Source: Candidatus Zixiibacteriota bacterium (lineage in GTDB: Bacteria; RBG-13-66-14; B26-G2; WVWN01). Taken from it: a DNA stretch of 20,486 bases. Each line of letters begins with the position of its first letter. The stretch's first letter is position 1. The stretch spans positions 1 to 20,486 of the forward strand of contig JAUWLW010000046.1 in the NCBI GenBank assembly GCA_030613505.1, read 5' to 3'. Position numbers and translations under genes: made by a program. The notes under the pieces were generated by a model, which worked only from the letters and a program-made list of their open reading frames with translations, did not search any database and was not told the DNA's origin. This document shows positions 1 to 7,739 of the stretch, in pieces.

Positions 1-5
1 GAGAT

Positions 6-803
6 ATGATTAGGAAGATTATATACGTCGTCGCTCTCGCCGCCACGGCCTTGGGGGCGGCGGGGGCGTTGGCCACCGAGACGAAAAGCGACCCGGATAA
101 TTACTACCTGGACCCGGAGGAGATAAGGCCGGCGGTACGCGCGGAGTTAGAAGCGTTGTTGCCGTCTTGGACGATAAAAAACTCGGCTTTCGATCATCTG
201 ACGGCGTTCGACGTCCGCTTACTGGAAGGCCAAATCCCGTTATGCACGATAGAGGGCGACGTCGCCGCCTACGTATATATCGCGTACGTAAGTCCCGGGC
301 CTTTGCCTACGCTCGAGGAAATTGTCGGGAACGCCCGGGCCGGTATGGAGGTTTACTCGGATTACAAAGAATCCAAATTCCGTTGCGAACCATTTGACTT
401 AAAAGGAACTTTCGGGGAACGTTACCCTTACGAGTTCACGTGCGCCCATGCAATCGTAGGCGTTAACGAGAAATGGCCGTACGACGAATACTGCGCAAAA
501 ATTCCTACGATCATCTTGCGGCGGCCCGCGGCGGAAGACGCGGCCCGTGGCTATTACGGGTCGGCCGACTTCGAGTTTGTTAGATACGTCCTCGGTTCAC
601 TCTCGCAAGGGTACGAGTTTACAAACGGCCGTACCGATATTATCGTCCCGGTTGACCGGTTCGGTACTGTTGACGAAGATAAGATAAAAACTCGCGTGGA
701 TATCGACGCGCGTTCCGATGAATACGTAAGGCAACCGAAGCCGGAACGCATGGAATGGTATTTCGGAATGTGGCAAAAGCAACTCGCCGCGGCGTTGGAG
801 TAA
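6..803 (+). CDS. Secreted protein of unknown function
   Basis: A 265-residue protein that begins with a classic signal peptide: two basic residues near the start, a hydrophobic Ala/Leu-rich stretch to about residue 20, then an Ala-Thr-Glu cleavage-like region. The mature part is mixed alpha/beta in composition with three cysteines in the middle (about residues 79, 129 and 146), plus a fourth near residue 164, and no repeat. I do not recognise a family. It carries no SLGRVKALF tail, unlike the array starting at 2166. The start is at the very edge of the window; a GAG lies just upstream, so the ribosome site is only partly visible. It is followed 31 nt later by the GrpB-family gene and may be co-transcribed with it. 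Confidence 0.75.
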   Translation: MIRKIIYVVALAATALGAAGALATETKSDPDNYYLDPEEIRPAVRAELEALLPSWTIKNSAFDHLTAFDVRLLEGQIPLCTIEGDVAAYVYIAYVSPGPLPTLEEIVGNARAGMEVYSDYKESKFRCEPFDLKGTFGERYPYEFTCAHAIVGVNEKWPYDEYCAKIPTIILRRPAAEDAARGYYGSADFEFVRYVLGSLSQGYEFTNGRTDIIVPVDRFGTVDEDKIKTRVDIDARSDEYVRQPKPERMEWYFGMWQKQLAAALE

Positions 804-834
804 AGATGACCCGAGGCCGAGGAGTTAGAGCTAA

Positions 835-1371
835 ATGAACGGCTCCGTCGTCATAGTCGACTACGACCTGCGGTGGCCCTATTTCTACGAGGAGGAGATG
901 GACCGGGTCACGAAGGCGGTAGGGCACATCATCCGGCGCATCGCGCACATCGGCAGCACCGCGGTCCCGGGCCTGGCCGCCAAGCCGATCGTGGACATAA
1001 TGGCCGGCGTCGCCGACGCCGCCTCCGCGGAGCATTGTCTGGGAGCGCTCGCCGAAATCGGCTACGCCGACGTCACGCCGCAGCCGGAGGAGGAAAAAGA
1101 GTGGTACTACTGCCTGGGCAAACATCCGGCCGAGGGTCGAGGATACCACGTCCACCTGATGCAGTACCCGAGCGCGTGCTGGGACCGGCACACCCTTTTC
1201 CGCGATTACTTACGCAGCCGCGCCGACGTCGCCGCCGCGTACGACCGGCTCAAACGCGAGCTGGCGGCGCGCTTCCGCGACGACCGCCCCGGCTACACCG
1301 AGGCCAAGGACGACTTTATCGAGAAGGCGCTGGCGCAGGCGCGCCGAGAAATGGAGGACAAGAAGCCGTGA
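835..1371 (+). CDS. GrpB family protein (UPF0157, nucleotidyltransferase fold)
   Basis: A 178-residue protein, the normal size for the family. The hallmark is near residues 40-55: a Gly-Ser followed by T-A-V-P-G-L-A-A-K-P and an Asp in I-V-D-I, which corresponds to the GS...hD nucleotidyltransferase-like motif. A later block at residues 100-140 (HVHLM, then a conserved W..H..FRDYLR) also fits GrpB. The family is annotated from sequence and structure as nucleotidyltransferase-like; its substrate is not established, so no reaction is assigned here. A GAGGAG ribosome site lies about 12 nt upstream of the ATG. The TGA stop overlaps the GTG start of the next gene (GTGA), suggesting translational coupling. 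Confidence 0.88.
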   Translation: MNGSVVIVDYDLRWPYFYEEEMDRVTKAVGHIIRRIAHIGSTAVPGLAAKPIVDIMAGVADAASAEHCLGALAEIGYADVTPQPEEEKEWYYCLGKHPAEGRGYHVHLMQYPSACWDRHTLFRDYLRSRADVAAAYDRLKRELAARFRDDRPGYTEAKDDFIEKALAQARREMEDKKP

Positions 1372-1946
1372 AAAGGTTGATAGCTTTGGCAATGATATCG
1401 TTCGCCTGCTCGGCCCAGGCCGCCGACTTCGGCCTGGCCGATTGGGGCGACACGCGCGACGAGGTCCTGGCCGCGGCGGGCGAACCTCTCGAGGAACTCG
1501 AGCTCGGCGAGAACCACTTCATGGTTTACGTGGACGAGTACGCCGGCCACCCGGCGCAGCGGTGGTATTGGCTCGAGCCCGACGGCGAAACGCTGGCCGC
1601 GGGCGTCATCTCCGCCGCGGAGCCGACGCTCGAGACGTTCCACGACTGGGAGGCGGCGCTGAGCGCGCAATACGGCGAGGCCACGGCCGACGACGAGTTC
1701 GCGACCAACGACGAGGCGGTGCGCGAGCGAGCGGCCTCGGCCGACAGGGCGACGCAGGAGAAGGACGTCCGCAACGGCCTGTATCGCTTCCGCCGCGCCT
1801 GGGAAACGGATACGACGCTGGCGTCGCTGGTGGCGGGAGGCGCCGCGGGGGAGCTGACGGTGGACGCGGTACTATCGTCGGCGGAGCTGGGGGCGCCGCT
1901 GTTCGAGACAGGGGGCGCCGCGCCGCTCGAGGAGGAGGCGCCGTAG
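1368..1946 (+). CDS. Small secreted protein of unknown function
   Basis: The best start is the GTG at 1368, which overlaps the GrpB stop by four bases and gives a signal peptide (VKRLIALAMISFACSAQAA) with an Ala-x-Ala cleavage site. Translation further upstream in this frame lies inside GrpB and is a shadow. The mature protein of about 170 residues begins DFGLADWGDTRDEV followed by AAGEP. This W-G-x-(T/S)-x-x-E-V...G-E-P pattern recurs at the start of many small secreted proteins, but I cannot name the family. The protein is acidic, with a long charged stretch (about residues 100-145) and a Glu-rich end. Coupling to GrpB is the only functional clue. Confidence 0.7.
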   Translation: MKRLIALAMISFACSAQAADFGLADWGDTRDEVLAAAGEPLEELELGENHFMVYVDEYAGHPAQRWYWLEPDGETLAAGVISAAEPTLETFHDWEAALSAQYGEATADDEFATNDEAVRERAASADRATQEKDVRNGLYRFRRAWETDTTLASLVAGGAAGELTVDAVLSSAELGAPLFETGGAAPLEEEAP

Positions 1947-1959
1947 CGCGACCGTTGGC

Positions 1960-2087
1960 GCCGGCCTTCGGGTCGGCCCGGTCGTCGCGCCGCGTGAACG
2001 CGGCGTTGTAGGCCGCGGGCCGCTGAGGGACCTCGGCGTGAACGCCGAGGCCTCGGTGCACGTAGCGGCCGGCCTTCGGGTCGGCCC
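1960..2087 (+). repeat. Cluster of four stem-loops, one hairpin sequence present twice
   Basis: The gap between the secreted protein and the NHL array holds two identical 20-nt hairpin sequences (1960-1979 and 2068-2087; stem GGCC.., loop TTCG). Between them are two further hairpins that share a TGAA loop: CCGCG-TGAA-CGCGG at 1990-2003 and an 8-bp perfect stem with TGAA at 2031-2050. Only the last copy of the TTCG hairpin has a T-run. Related hairpins occur at 3144 and 8754. No coding potential is evident here. Confidence 0.6.
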
Positions 2088-2091
2088 TTTT
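2067..2091 (+). terminator. Rho-independent terminator
   Basis: GGCCGGCC, a TTCG loop, GGTCGGCC, then CTTTT. It is an 8-bp GC-rich stem with one G-T pair, followed by T residues. It would end the transcript of the genes at 6-1946 before the NHL array. Confidence 0.65.
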
Positions 2092-2165
2092 GGGTGGTGC
2101 CGTTCGGTATTCTCTGTTATATTTATTCTCAGAGGGCAGTAAGTAACTCGAGGAGGTAAAGGGAA

Positions 2166-3119
2166 ATGAAGAAGCTCGCGATAACGACGGCCGCGGCGCT
2201 GGGCGCGCTGGCGGCCGTTTGCGCTTCCGGCGACTGGGTATACGAGGGCCAGTGGGGAACGCACGGCTCCGGTAACGGCCAGTTCAGTTTCGTCCCGGAC
2301 GTCGCCGTCGCTCCCAACGGAAACGTTTTCGTCGTCGATTCCGGATACAACTGTATCCAATACTTCAACGCTACCGGTTCGTACCTCGGCCGATGGGGTT
2401 CCTGGGGTAAAAGTAAAAGTAAGTTCGACCACCCCTCCGGCGTGGCAATAAACGGCGCCAGCCGCGTTTACGTAGTCGAGACGTGGAACCACCGCATCCA
2501 ATGCTTTACGCCGTCCGGCTCCTTGATAACGGTATGGGGCGAGCGGGGTACGGGCGAGGGTCAATTACGGTATCCCGGAGCGATAGCCATCGCGCCAAAC
2601 GGTAACGTCTACGTTGCCGATACCCAGAATCACCGCGTACAATACTTCACCGGCAAAGGCGAGTTCCTCGGTAAATGGAACTCGGGAGGTACGCTTAAGG
2701 GCCCCTATGCCGTAGCCGTGGCGGCCAACGGGAACGTATATGTCGCCGACTCGTGGGACCACTGCGTCCAATATTTTACCGCGAACGGCTCCTTTGTCGG
2801 TAAGTGAGGCTCGTTCGGACGCGGTAACGGGCAATTTATTGCACCTCGGGGTTTGGCCGTCGCGCCTAACGGCGACGTCTATGTCTCCGGCGCGGACCGC
2901 GTCCAATACTTCACCTCGACGGGTTCCTTCCTGGGTAAGTTTGGCATATCGGGGTCCTGCAACGGCATGTTTAAGAACCCTCGGGGCCTCGCCTTTTCCC
3001 CAAACGGTACGCGGATTTACGTCGCCGATTGCAACAACTTCCGGGTCCAGTATTTCCGCCTTTCCGGCGTCGCCGTCGCGCCCACGTCGCTGGGCCGCGT
3101 GAAGGCGTTGTTCAAGTAA
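2166..3119 (+). pseudogene. NHL-repeat beta-propeller, interrupted by an in-frame TGA
   Basis: The reading frame runs from the ATG at 2166 (GAGGAGG site upstream) to the TAA at 3117-3119 but has a TGA at 2805-2807. Across the stop the protein continues perfectly: six NHL blades of the form G.G.GQF..P..VAVAPNGNVYVAD...HRVQYFT..GSFLGKWG. The TGA sits exactly where the conserved Trp of the G-K-W-G turn belongs (TGG to TGA), between blades 4 and 5. The N-terminus is a signal peptide (MKKLAITTAAALGALAAVCA) and the C-terminus carries the tail TSLGRVKALFK. NHL propellers are secreted or surface binding modules; the ligand is unknown. Other genes here use TGA as a stop, so I call this a nonsense mutation or a consensus error, not recoding. 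The product would otherwise be 317 residues. Confidence 0.75.
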
Positions 3120-3143
3120 ATCTCCATACAAATGGAAACGAGT

Positions 3144-3168
3144 GGGCCGACCTTGAGGTCGGCCTTTT
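3144..3168 (+). terminator. Rho-independent terminator after the first NHL gene
   Basis: GGCCGACC, a TTGA loop, GGTCGGCC, then TTTT: an 8-bp perfect stem plus a T-run, 25 nt after the TAA at 3119. It separates this gene from the next promoter. Confidence 0.8.
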
Positions 3169-3171
3169 CCG

Positions 3172-3200
3172 TTGTAATCACGCGCAGCGCGTCCTATAAT
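3172..3200 (+). promoter_or_regulatory. Sigma70-type promoter
   Basis: TTGTAA at 3172-3177 and TATAAT at 3195-3200 with a 17-nt spacer, directly after a terminator and 37 nt before the ATG at 3238. It probably drives the run of genes starting at 3238. Confidence 0.7.
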
Positions 3201-3237
3201 AAACGGCGAGCGTGGGTAACGCGAGGAGGCTCGGGAT

Positions 3238-4173
3238 ATGAAAAAGCTGACGATAACGACGGCCGCGGCGCTGACGGCGCTGGCGGCCTTTTACGCTTTC
3301 GGCGGCTGGGTGTACGACGGCCAGTGGGGCCGGTTGGGGTCCGGCGACGGCGAGTTCAATTTCCCGTGGGGCGTCGCCGTCGCGCCCGCCGGCGACGTAT
3401 ACGTCACCGAGCACTTCGGCCGCCGCGTCCAGCGTTTCACGCCCACCGGCTCTTTCCTCGGCAAGTGGACCGCGCCCTGGCCCGGCTCGCGGGTGCGCGG
3501 CGTCGGCGTCGCGCCCAACGGCAACGTCTACGTGACCTGCGGCGACGTCCAGTACGAAGCCTACGTGGGGTATTTCACGCGCGCCGGTTCACTCCTCGGG
3601 ACGTGGCAGGTGCGAGGCCGGGTACCGGGGGCCGCCTTCGGCGTCCGCGTCGCGCCGGCGGGAACGGTTTACGTGGCCGAAGCTCGCGACGAGCGCGTCT
3701 CGTATTATACCTCGAGCGGGTCGATGCTCGGGTCGTGGGGGGTAAAGGCCGACGGCCTGGCGCTGGCGCCGAACGGCAACGTCTACGTCACCGGGTGGTG
3801 GGCCCAGAACCGCGTTTATTACTATACGCCGACCGGCTCGCTGTTGGGGAGTTGGGGCTCCAAGGGTTCCGGCAACGGCCAGTTCGACGAGGCCCACGGG
3901 TTGGACGCGGCGCCCAACGGCTACGTCTACGTCGCCGACCGTTATAACTGTCGAATCCAGTACTTCACGGCCACGGGCTCGTTTCTCGGCAAATGGGGCG
4001 CGAGAGGGGGCGGCGAGGGAGAATTTTACGCGCCGTGGGACGTGCGCGTCTCGGCGGACGGGAAACGGGTATACGTCGTCGAATCGGGGAACCACCGCGT
4101 CCAGTACTTCCGGTGGTCCGGCGCCGCCGTCTCCCCCGCCTCGCTTGGCCGCGGGAAGGCGTTGTTTAGATAG
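3238..4173 (+). CDS. Secreted NHL-repeat beta-propeller with SLGRGKALFR tail
   Basis: A 311-residue protein. A signal peptide (MKKLTITTAAALTALAAFYA) is nearly the same as that of the gene at 2166. Six NHL blades follow, each with the APNGNVYV..(D/E).....RVQYFT..GSFLGKWG pattern; blades 2-4 are more diverged. After the last blade comes a short linker (SGAAVSPA) and the shared tail SLGRGKALFR, here with Gly in place of the usual Val. NHL propellers bind proteins, glycans or RNA in known cases; the ligand here cannot be told. The start has a GAGGAGG site. The TAG stop is 11 nt before the next ATG, so the two genes are likely coupled. Confidence 0.88.
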   Translation: MKKLTITTAAALTALAAFYAFGGWVYDGQWGRLGSGDGEFNFPWGVAVAPAGDVYVTEHFGRRVQRFTPTGSFLGKWTAPWPGSRVRGVGVAPNGNVYVTCGDVQYEAYVGYFTRAGSLLGTWQVRGRVPGAAFGVRVAPAGTVYVAEARDERVSYYTSSGSMLGSWGVKADGLALAPNGNVYVTGWWAQNRVYYYTPTGSLLGSWGSKGSGNGQFDEAHGLDAAPNGYVYVADRYNCRIQYFTATGSFLGKWGARGGGEGEFYAPWDVRVSADGKRVYVVESGNHRVQYFRWSGAAVSPASLGRGKALFR

Positions 4174-4184
4174 GGGGTATAACG

Positions 4185-4679
4185 ATGAGAACGGTAATGG
4201 TCTTCGCGGCGCTGGCGTTCGCCGCGGCGTCGGGGGTTGCCCGGGAAGTCGTGTTGTGGGAGGACTTCGAGAAGGTCGGTTGCTTGTACCGGTGGTATGT
4301 CGAGCCGTCGTCGAGCTGGCAGTGGAAGTACAAGGTGCTCAACTGGTATATGAAGTTCGAGGGCGAGGGCGGAGGTCGGGCTGGCTCGTTGAAGGCCGTC
4401 CAGGTGAAGAGAGGCGAGACGTACAAGGTCGAGCTCAACTACCGTTACGGCGCCGCGACGGCCTTCTGGGGCGACCAGAGCAAAGTCCTCCGTCGCGCCG
4501 GCGGCGAGTGGACGAAGGCGGCGTTCGCGGTAGTCATGCCGGGCGAGGACAGCGCCCATTTCCGCGTCGACGTACCGGCCGCGACCGCAAAGTTCGAATT
4601 CGACGACGTGTGCGTCACGCGTTGCGGCGTACCCGTCTCCCCCGCCTCGCTCGGCCGCGTGAAGGCGTTGTTTAAATAG
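4185..4679 (+). CDS. Small secreted jelly-roll-like protein with SLGRVKALFK tail
   Basis: A 164-residue protein with a signal peptide to about residue 19 (cleavage after VAR or VA), then EVVLWEDFEKVG..YRW, a Trp/Tyr-rich central region, and an ending strand FEFDDVCVTRC typical of a carbohydrate-binding-module or galactose-binding-like beta sandwich. The fold assignment is inferred from the pattern EDFE...W...EWTKAAFAV...FDDV; no catalytic motif is seen. It ends GVPVSPASLGRVKALFK. It is a close paralogue of 11629-12123: same length, ungapped, about three quarters identical by my count. Stop and next ribosome site are fused (TAGGAGG), with 11 nt to the next ATG. Confidence 0.82.
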   Translation: MRTVMVFAALAFAAASGVAREVVLWEDFEKVGCLYRWYVEPSSSWQWKYKVLNWYMKFEGEGGGRAGSLKAVQVKRGETYKVELNYRYGAATAFWGDQSKVLRRAGGEWTKAAFAVVMPGEDSAHFRVDVPAATAKFEFDDVCVTRCGVPVSPASLGRVKALFK

Positions 4680-4690
4680 GAGGTTAAGAG

Positions 4691-5659
4691 ATGAAGATGT
4701 TTTTAATTATCGCGGCGGTTACGGCCCTCGCGGCCGCCGCCTGGGCCTCGGGCCCGTACGTTTACGAAGGCAAGTGGGGTAAGAAAGGTTCGGGTAACGG
4801 CGAGTTCAATGACCCCGCGGGCTTGGACGGCGCGCGTAACGGCAACGTTTACGTGGCGGACAGATTGAACCACCGCGTTCAATATTTCACCTGGAACGGC
4901 TCCTTCCTCGGCACGTGGGGCACAAATGGTACCGGCAACGGCCAATTCGACCAACCCATATTCGTGAAGCTCGCCCCTAACGGCAACGTGTACGTTTCCG
5001 ACAAATTGAACTTCCGCGTCCAGTACTTCACGCCGACCGGTTCCTTCCTCGGCAAATGGGGGTCGTTCGGCACGGGCGACGGCCAATTCTACGGGCCGTG
5101 GGGCTTGGGCTTTAAAACCGACGGTACGGTGTACGTCGCCGATTCCCCCAACCACCGCGTTCAGTACTTTACCTCTACGGGTTCCTTCCTCGGTAAATGG
5201 GGCGAGTCCGGCACGGGCGCCGGCCAATTCAATTCGCCCACCGGAATAGCGGTCGCCGCCAACGGCAACGTTTACGTGGCCGACTATCGTAACGACCGCA
5301 TCCAATACTTCACCTCGAGCGGCTCGTTCCTCGGTAAATGGGGTACGAAAGGAACGGGTAACGGCCAGTTCGAATTCCCGCAGGGCGTGGACATAGGTCC
5401 GGGCGGTTACGTGTTCGTCGCGGACCAGGGAAACCACCGCGTCCAGTTCTTCACCGCGACCGGGTCCTTCCTCGGAAAATGGGGCAAGGAGGGGAGCGGC
5501 AAAGGCGAACTTAACGCCCCCAACGACGTTTTCGTTTTGCCCTCGGGTAAACGCGCCTACGTAGCCGATTATTTGAACAACCGCGTCCAATACTTCCGCC
5601 GTTCCGACCCGGCCGTCGTCCCCGAATCGCTGGGCCGGGTGAAAGCGCTGTTTAGGTAG
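4691..5659 (+). CDS. Secreted NHL-repeat beta-propeller with SLGRVKALFR tail
   Basis: A 322-residue protein. The signal peptide is of a different subtype (MKMFLIIAAVTALAAAAWA) and resembles that of the gene at 11030 rather than those of the other NHL proteins. Six very regular blades follow (G.G.GQF..P....VA.NGNVYVAD..N.RVQYFT.TGSFLGKWG). It ends VVPESLGRVKALFR-TAG. The regularity, with strong codon-level similarity between blades, suggests recent internal repeat expansion or homogenisation. It is coupled to the upstream 4185-4679 gene through TAGGAGG. A palindromic element and a new ribosome site follow before the next gene. Confidence 0.9.
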   Translation: MKMFLIIAAVTALAAAAWASGPYVYEGKWGKKGSGNGEFNDPAGLDGARNGNVYVADRLNHRVQYFTWNGSFLGTWGTNGTGNGQFDQPIFVKLAPNGNVYVSDKLNFRVQYFTPTGSFLGKWGSFGTGDGQFYGPWGLGFKTDGTVYVADSPNHRVQYFTSTGSFLGKWGESGTGAGQFNSPTGIAVAANGNVYVADYRNDRIQYFTSSGSFLGKWGTKGTGNGQFEFPQGVDIGPGGYVFVADQGNHRVQFFTATGSFLGKWGKEGSGKGELNAPNDVFVLPSGKRAYVADYLNNRVQYFRRSDPAVVPESLGRVKALFR

Positions 5660-5683
5660 GGGCGACCGGCTAGTCGCTCGGCG

Positions 5684-5724
5684 CGGACAAGGGGCTTAAG
5701 CCCCTTGTTAACGGCCCTTGTCCG
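5684..5724 (+). repeat. Palindromic stem-loop element, copy 1
   Basis: CGGACAAGGG at 5684-5693 pairs with CCCTTGTCCG at 5715-5724, and an inner perfect palindrome GGGGCTTAAGCCCC occupies 5691-5704. The two stems can compete, since ACAAGG also pairs with the CCTTGT at 5703-5708. A second element of the same design (GACAAGGG ... GTTAACG..CCCTTGTC) is at 8690-8736. It sits between coding units and has the appearance of a REP-like dispersed palindrome, which is an inference from two copies. Confidence 0.55.
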
Positions 5725-5739
5725 AGGAGGTTCAGGGAA

Positions 5740-7686
5740 ATGAATAAGCTCGCCATAACTGCGGCCGCGGCGCTCGCCGCGCTGGCGGCTTTTTATGCCT
5801 GGGGCGAACCACCCTTCGGGCAAACGCCCGACTGGGAGAGCGCCGACGAAAGGGCAACGAATGATATCGCCTTGGCCGACTTCAACGGCGACGGGTGGCG
5901 AAATACCACGGGCGAACGGAGTACGGGAAACGGTAAGAGACACGTGTTTTACCTTAAACACTACCCGGCCCTGACGATCACCGCTATAAGGGTTGACGGA
6001 AAGAAAGTACCGCGCGGCGACTACTGTTTTGACTCCCGCGCCGGCTGGTTTTCGCTCAAAGAGGCGCCCGCGGAAGGCGCCGGCGTAAAGGTAGATTATA
6101 AGTGGTCGAACCGGCTCGACTTCTTTGCCGGCAACGAGACGCGGAGCCAGACCGACAACCGCGACGTGATTTATTTCAACCGCGGCGGCGCGCTGGAGAA
6201 GACGCCGTCGTGGTTGTCGACCGCGCGCGTGAATACCTGGACCGTAAAGGAGGCTGACTACGACGCCGACGGCGACGTCGACGTTGCCATAGGCGGCGAC
6301 GCTTTTATAAAGGTCTACAAGAACACCGGCTCCGGCCTGGAGCGCACGCCGTCGTGGAGCACGTCGGAGCCCGGGGGATGGCCCGAGTGTTTCGCCTGGG
6401 GTGACGTCGACAACGACGGCTATCTCGAGTTGGCGGTGGCGGATTCGTTGGCGCAGTGGTTCTACGTCTTCAAGAACAACGGCGGTACATTGGAGAAGAC
6501 GCCGTCGTGGACCACAAATTACGACAAGGCCCGCTACGTGGCCTGGGGCGACGCCGACGGCGACGGCGACATGGATCTGGCGGGCGGTACGTCCCCTTCG
6601 GTAGGCGTGGCGGAGGGGTTCGTCTACTTATTCAGGAACAACAACGGGTCCCTCGCCAAAACCCATTATTGGAAGAACGACCCGCCCGCGGGGCGGTGTC
6701 ACGCGCTGGCCTGGGGCGACGTCAACGACGACGGCTGGCTCGACCTGGTCAAGGGCATTTTTGGGCGCGGGACGGGAAACGACCCCTACGCCGACATCTA
6801 CTATTCGAACCGGGGCGTTTTACCCAAGAAGCCGAGCTGGGAATCCGATGTCTATACGTACTGCTTCGCCTCGTGCCTGGTGGACGCCGACGCCGACGGC
6901 CTTTTGGACCTTATACAAGCTGACTTCGGCGTAATCGGCTATTTCGGTAACGGCGCGGCGTTGCCGAGAAACCCCTCGTGGGTTTACCGCGCGGGAAGCC
7001 CTTACGCTATTTTTGACGCCCGGGTCGGCGACGTCGACGCCGACCGCTACCCGGACGTCGTGGTCGGTTGCAATGCTTTACCCAGCAACCCCACCGGCGG
7101 CCGTAACAAACTATTCTTGAACAGGTGCGATATCGGCATAGACGTTGAGGATTTCGGCGCGGCCCCGCGTCGGGGCGCCGTCGCGCTACGCTGGGGAGTC
7201 TCGGTGGCCGTCGCGGGCTTCAACCTCCTGCGCGAAACCGAATACCCCTCGGCCGCCGCCGGACGGGTTAAGATTAACGAGGCCCTCATCACCGGCCGCT
7301 CGCCGTATCGCTACCTCGACGCGGACGTAATTCCGGGGACGCCGTATCGATACTGGTTGGAAGTCGTGCCGCTCGCGGGTCCCGCCGAGCTCCACGGGCC
7401 GGTGGAGTGCACGGCGGGACGCAAGGCCTCCTTCGCACTCGACCAGAACGTTCCCAATCCCGCTCGCGCGGCCACAACTATCGCGTTCTCCGTTCCCGCG
7501 GCCTGCGACGCGACGCTCGCTCTCTACGACCTGGCGGGCCGTAAGGTCGCCTCCCGCGTCGTGTCGGCCAAGGCCGGCGGTAACGAGGTCGAGGTTGACT
7601 TGTCGTCGTTCGCGCCCGGCGTGTATACGTATCGCCTGGAGGCCGGCGGTAAGGCCGCGGCGAAGCGGATGGTCGTAGTTCGTTAG
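5740..7686 (+). CDS. Secreted FG-GAP/VCBS-repeat protein with Por/FlgD-like C-terminal domain
   Basis: A 648-residue protein. The signal peptide (MNKLAITAAAALAALAAFYA) and its ribosome-site region (AGGAGGTTCAGGGAAATG) closely match those of the NHL genes, although the mature part is unrelated. Residues about 45-450 hold FG-GAP/VCBS-type repeats with calcium-type loops D-x-[DN]-x-D-G (for example DFNGDG, DYDADGD, DVDNDGY, DADGDGD, DVNDDGW, DADADGL), predicting a calcium-bound beta-propeller. A fibronectin-like stretch follows. The last 85 or so residues carry NVPNPARAATTIAFSVP, LALYDLAGRKV and G.YTYRLEAGG..AAKRMVVVR, the pattern of T9SS type A sorting or FlgD-like domains. In-frame codons after the stop still spell a relic of the array tail (see 7687-7728). 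Confidence 0.88.
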   Translation: MNKLAITAAAALAALAAFYAWGEPPFGQTPDWESADERATNDIALADFNGDGWRNTTGERSTGNGKRHVFYLKHYPALTITAIRVDGKKVPRGDYCFDSRAGWFSLKEAPAEGAGVKVDYKWSNRLDFFAGNETRSQTDNRDVIYFNRGGALEKTPSWLSTARVNTWTVKEADYDADGDVDVAIGGDAFIKVYKNTGSGLERTPSWSTSEPGGWPECFAWGDVDNDGYLELAVADSLAQWFYVFKNNGGTLEKTPSWTTNYDKARYVAWGDADGDGDMDLAGGTSPSVGVAEGFVYLFRNNNGSLAKTHYWKNDPPAGRCHALAWGDVNDDGWLDLVKGIFGRGTGNDPYADIYYSNRGVLPKKPSWESDVYTYCFASCLVDADADGLLDLIQADFGVIGYFGNGAALPRNPSWVYRAGSPYAIFDARVGDVDADRYPDVVVGCNALPSNPTGGRNKLFLNRCDIGIDVEDFGAAPRRGAVALRWGVSVAVAGFNLLRETEYPSAAAGRVKINEALITGRSPYRYLDADVIPGTPYRYWLEVVPLAGPAELHGPVECTAGRKASFALDQNVPNPARAATTIAFSVPAACDATLALYDLAGRKVASRVVSAKAGGNEVEVDLSSFAPGVYTYRLEAGGKAAAKRMVVVR

Positions 7687-7728
7687 TACGGAATAACGTT
7701 GGACCGGGTGAAGGCGCTGCTACGATAG
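7687..7728 (+). other. In-frame relic of the SLGRVKALFR tail after a stop
   Basis: Immediately after the TAG at 7684-7686, the same frame reads YGITLDRVKALLR and stops at a second TAG (7726-7728). That second stop is exactly 11 nt before the ATG at 7740, the same spacing seen after the intact tails at 4173, 4679 and 11617. The second TAG also overlaps the ribosome site (TAGGAGG). This suggests the ancestral gene end was here, and that the present end was made by a new stop or by fusion of the Por-like domain. Confidence 0.7.
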
Positions 7729-7739
7729 GAGGGCTAGCG

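Noticed and set aside
1982-2011. A possible further tail relic: one frame reads SRRVNAAL then TAG downstream of the 1368-1946 gene.
   Set aside because: It is out of frame with the upstream gene, matches only loosely, and coincides with a self-complementary CCGCG-TGAA-CGCGG hairpin that explains the sequence.
2805-2807. UGA recoded as Trp (or Sec) in this organism.
   Set aside because: Other genes end naturally at TGA (1369-1371, 18025-18027) and use TGG for Trp, so a nonsense mutation or error is simpler.
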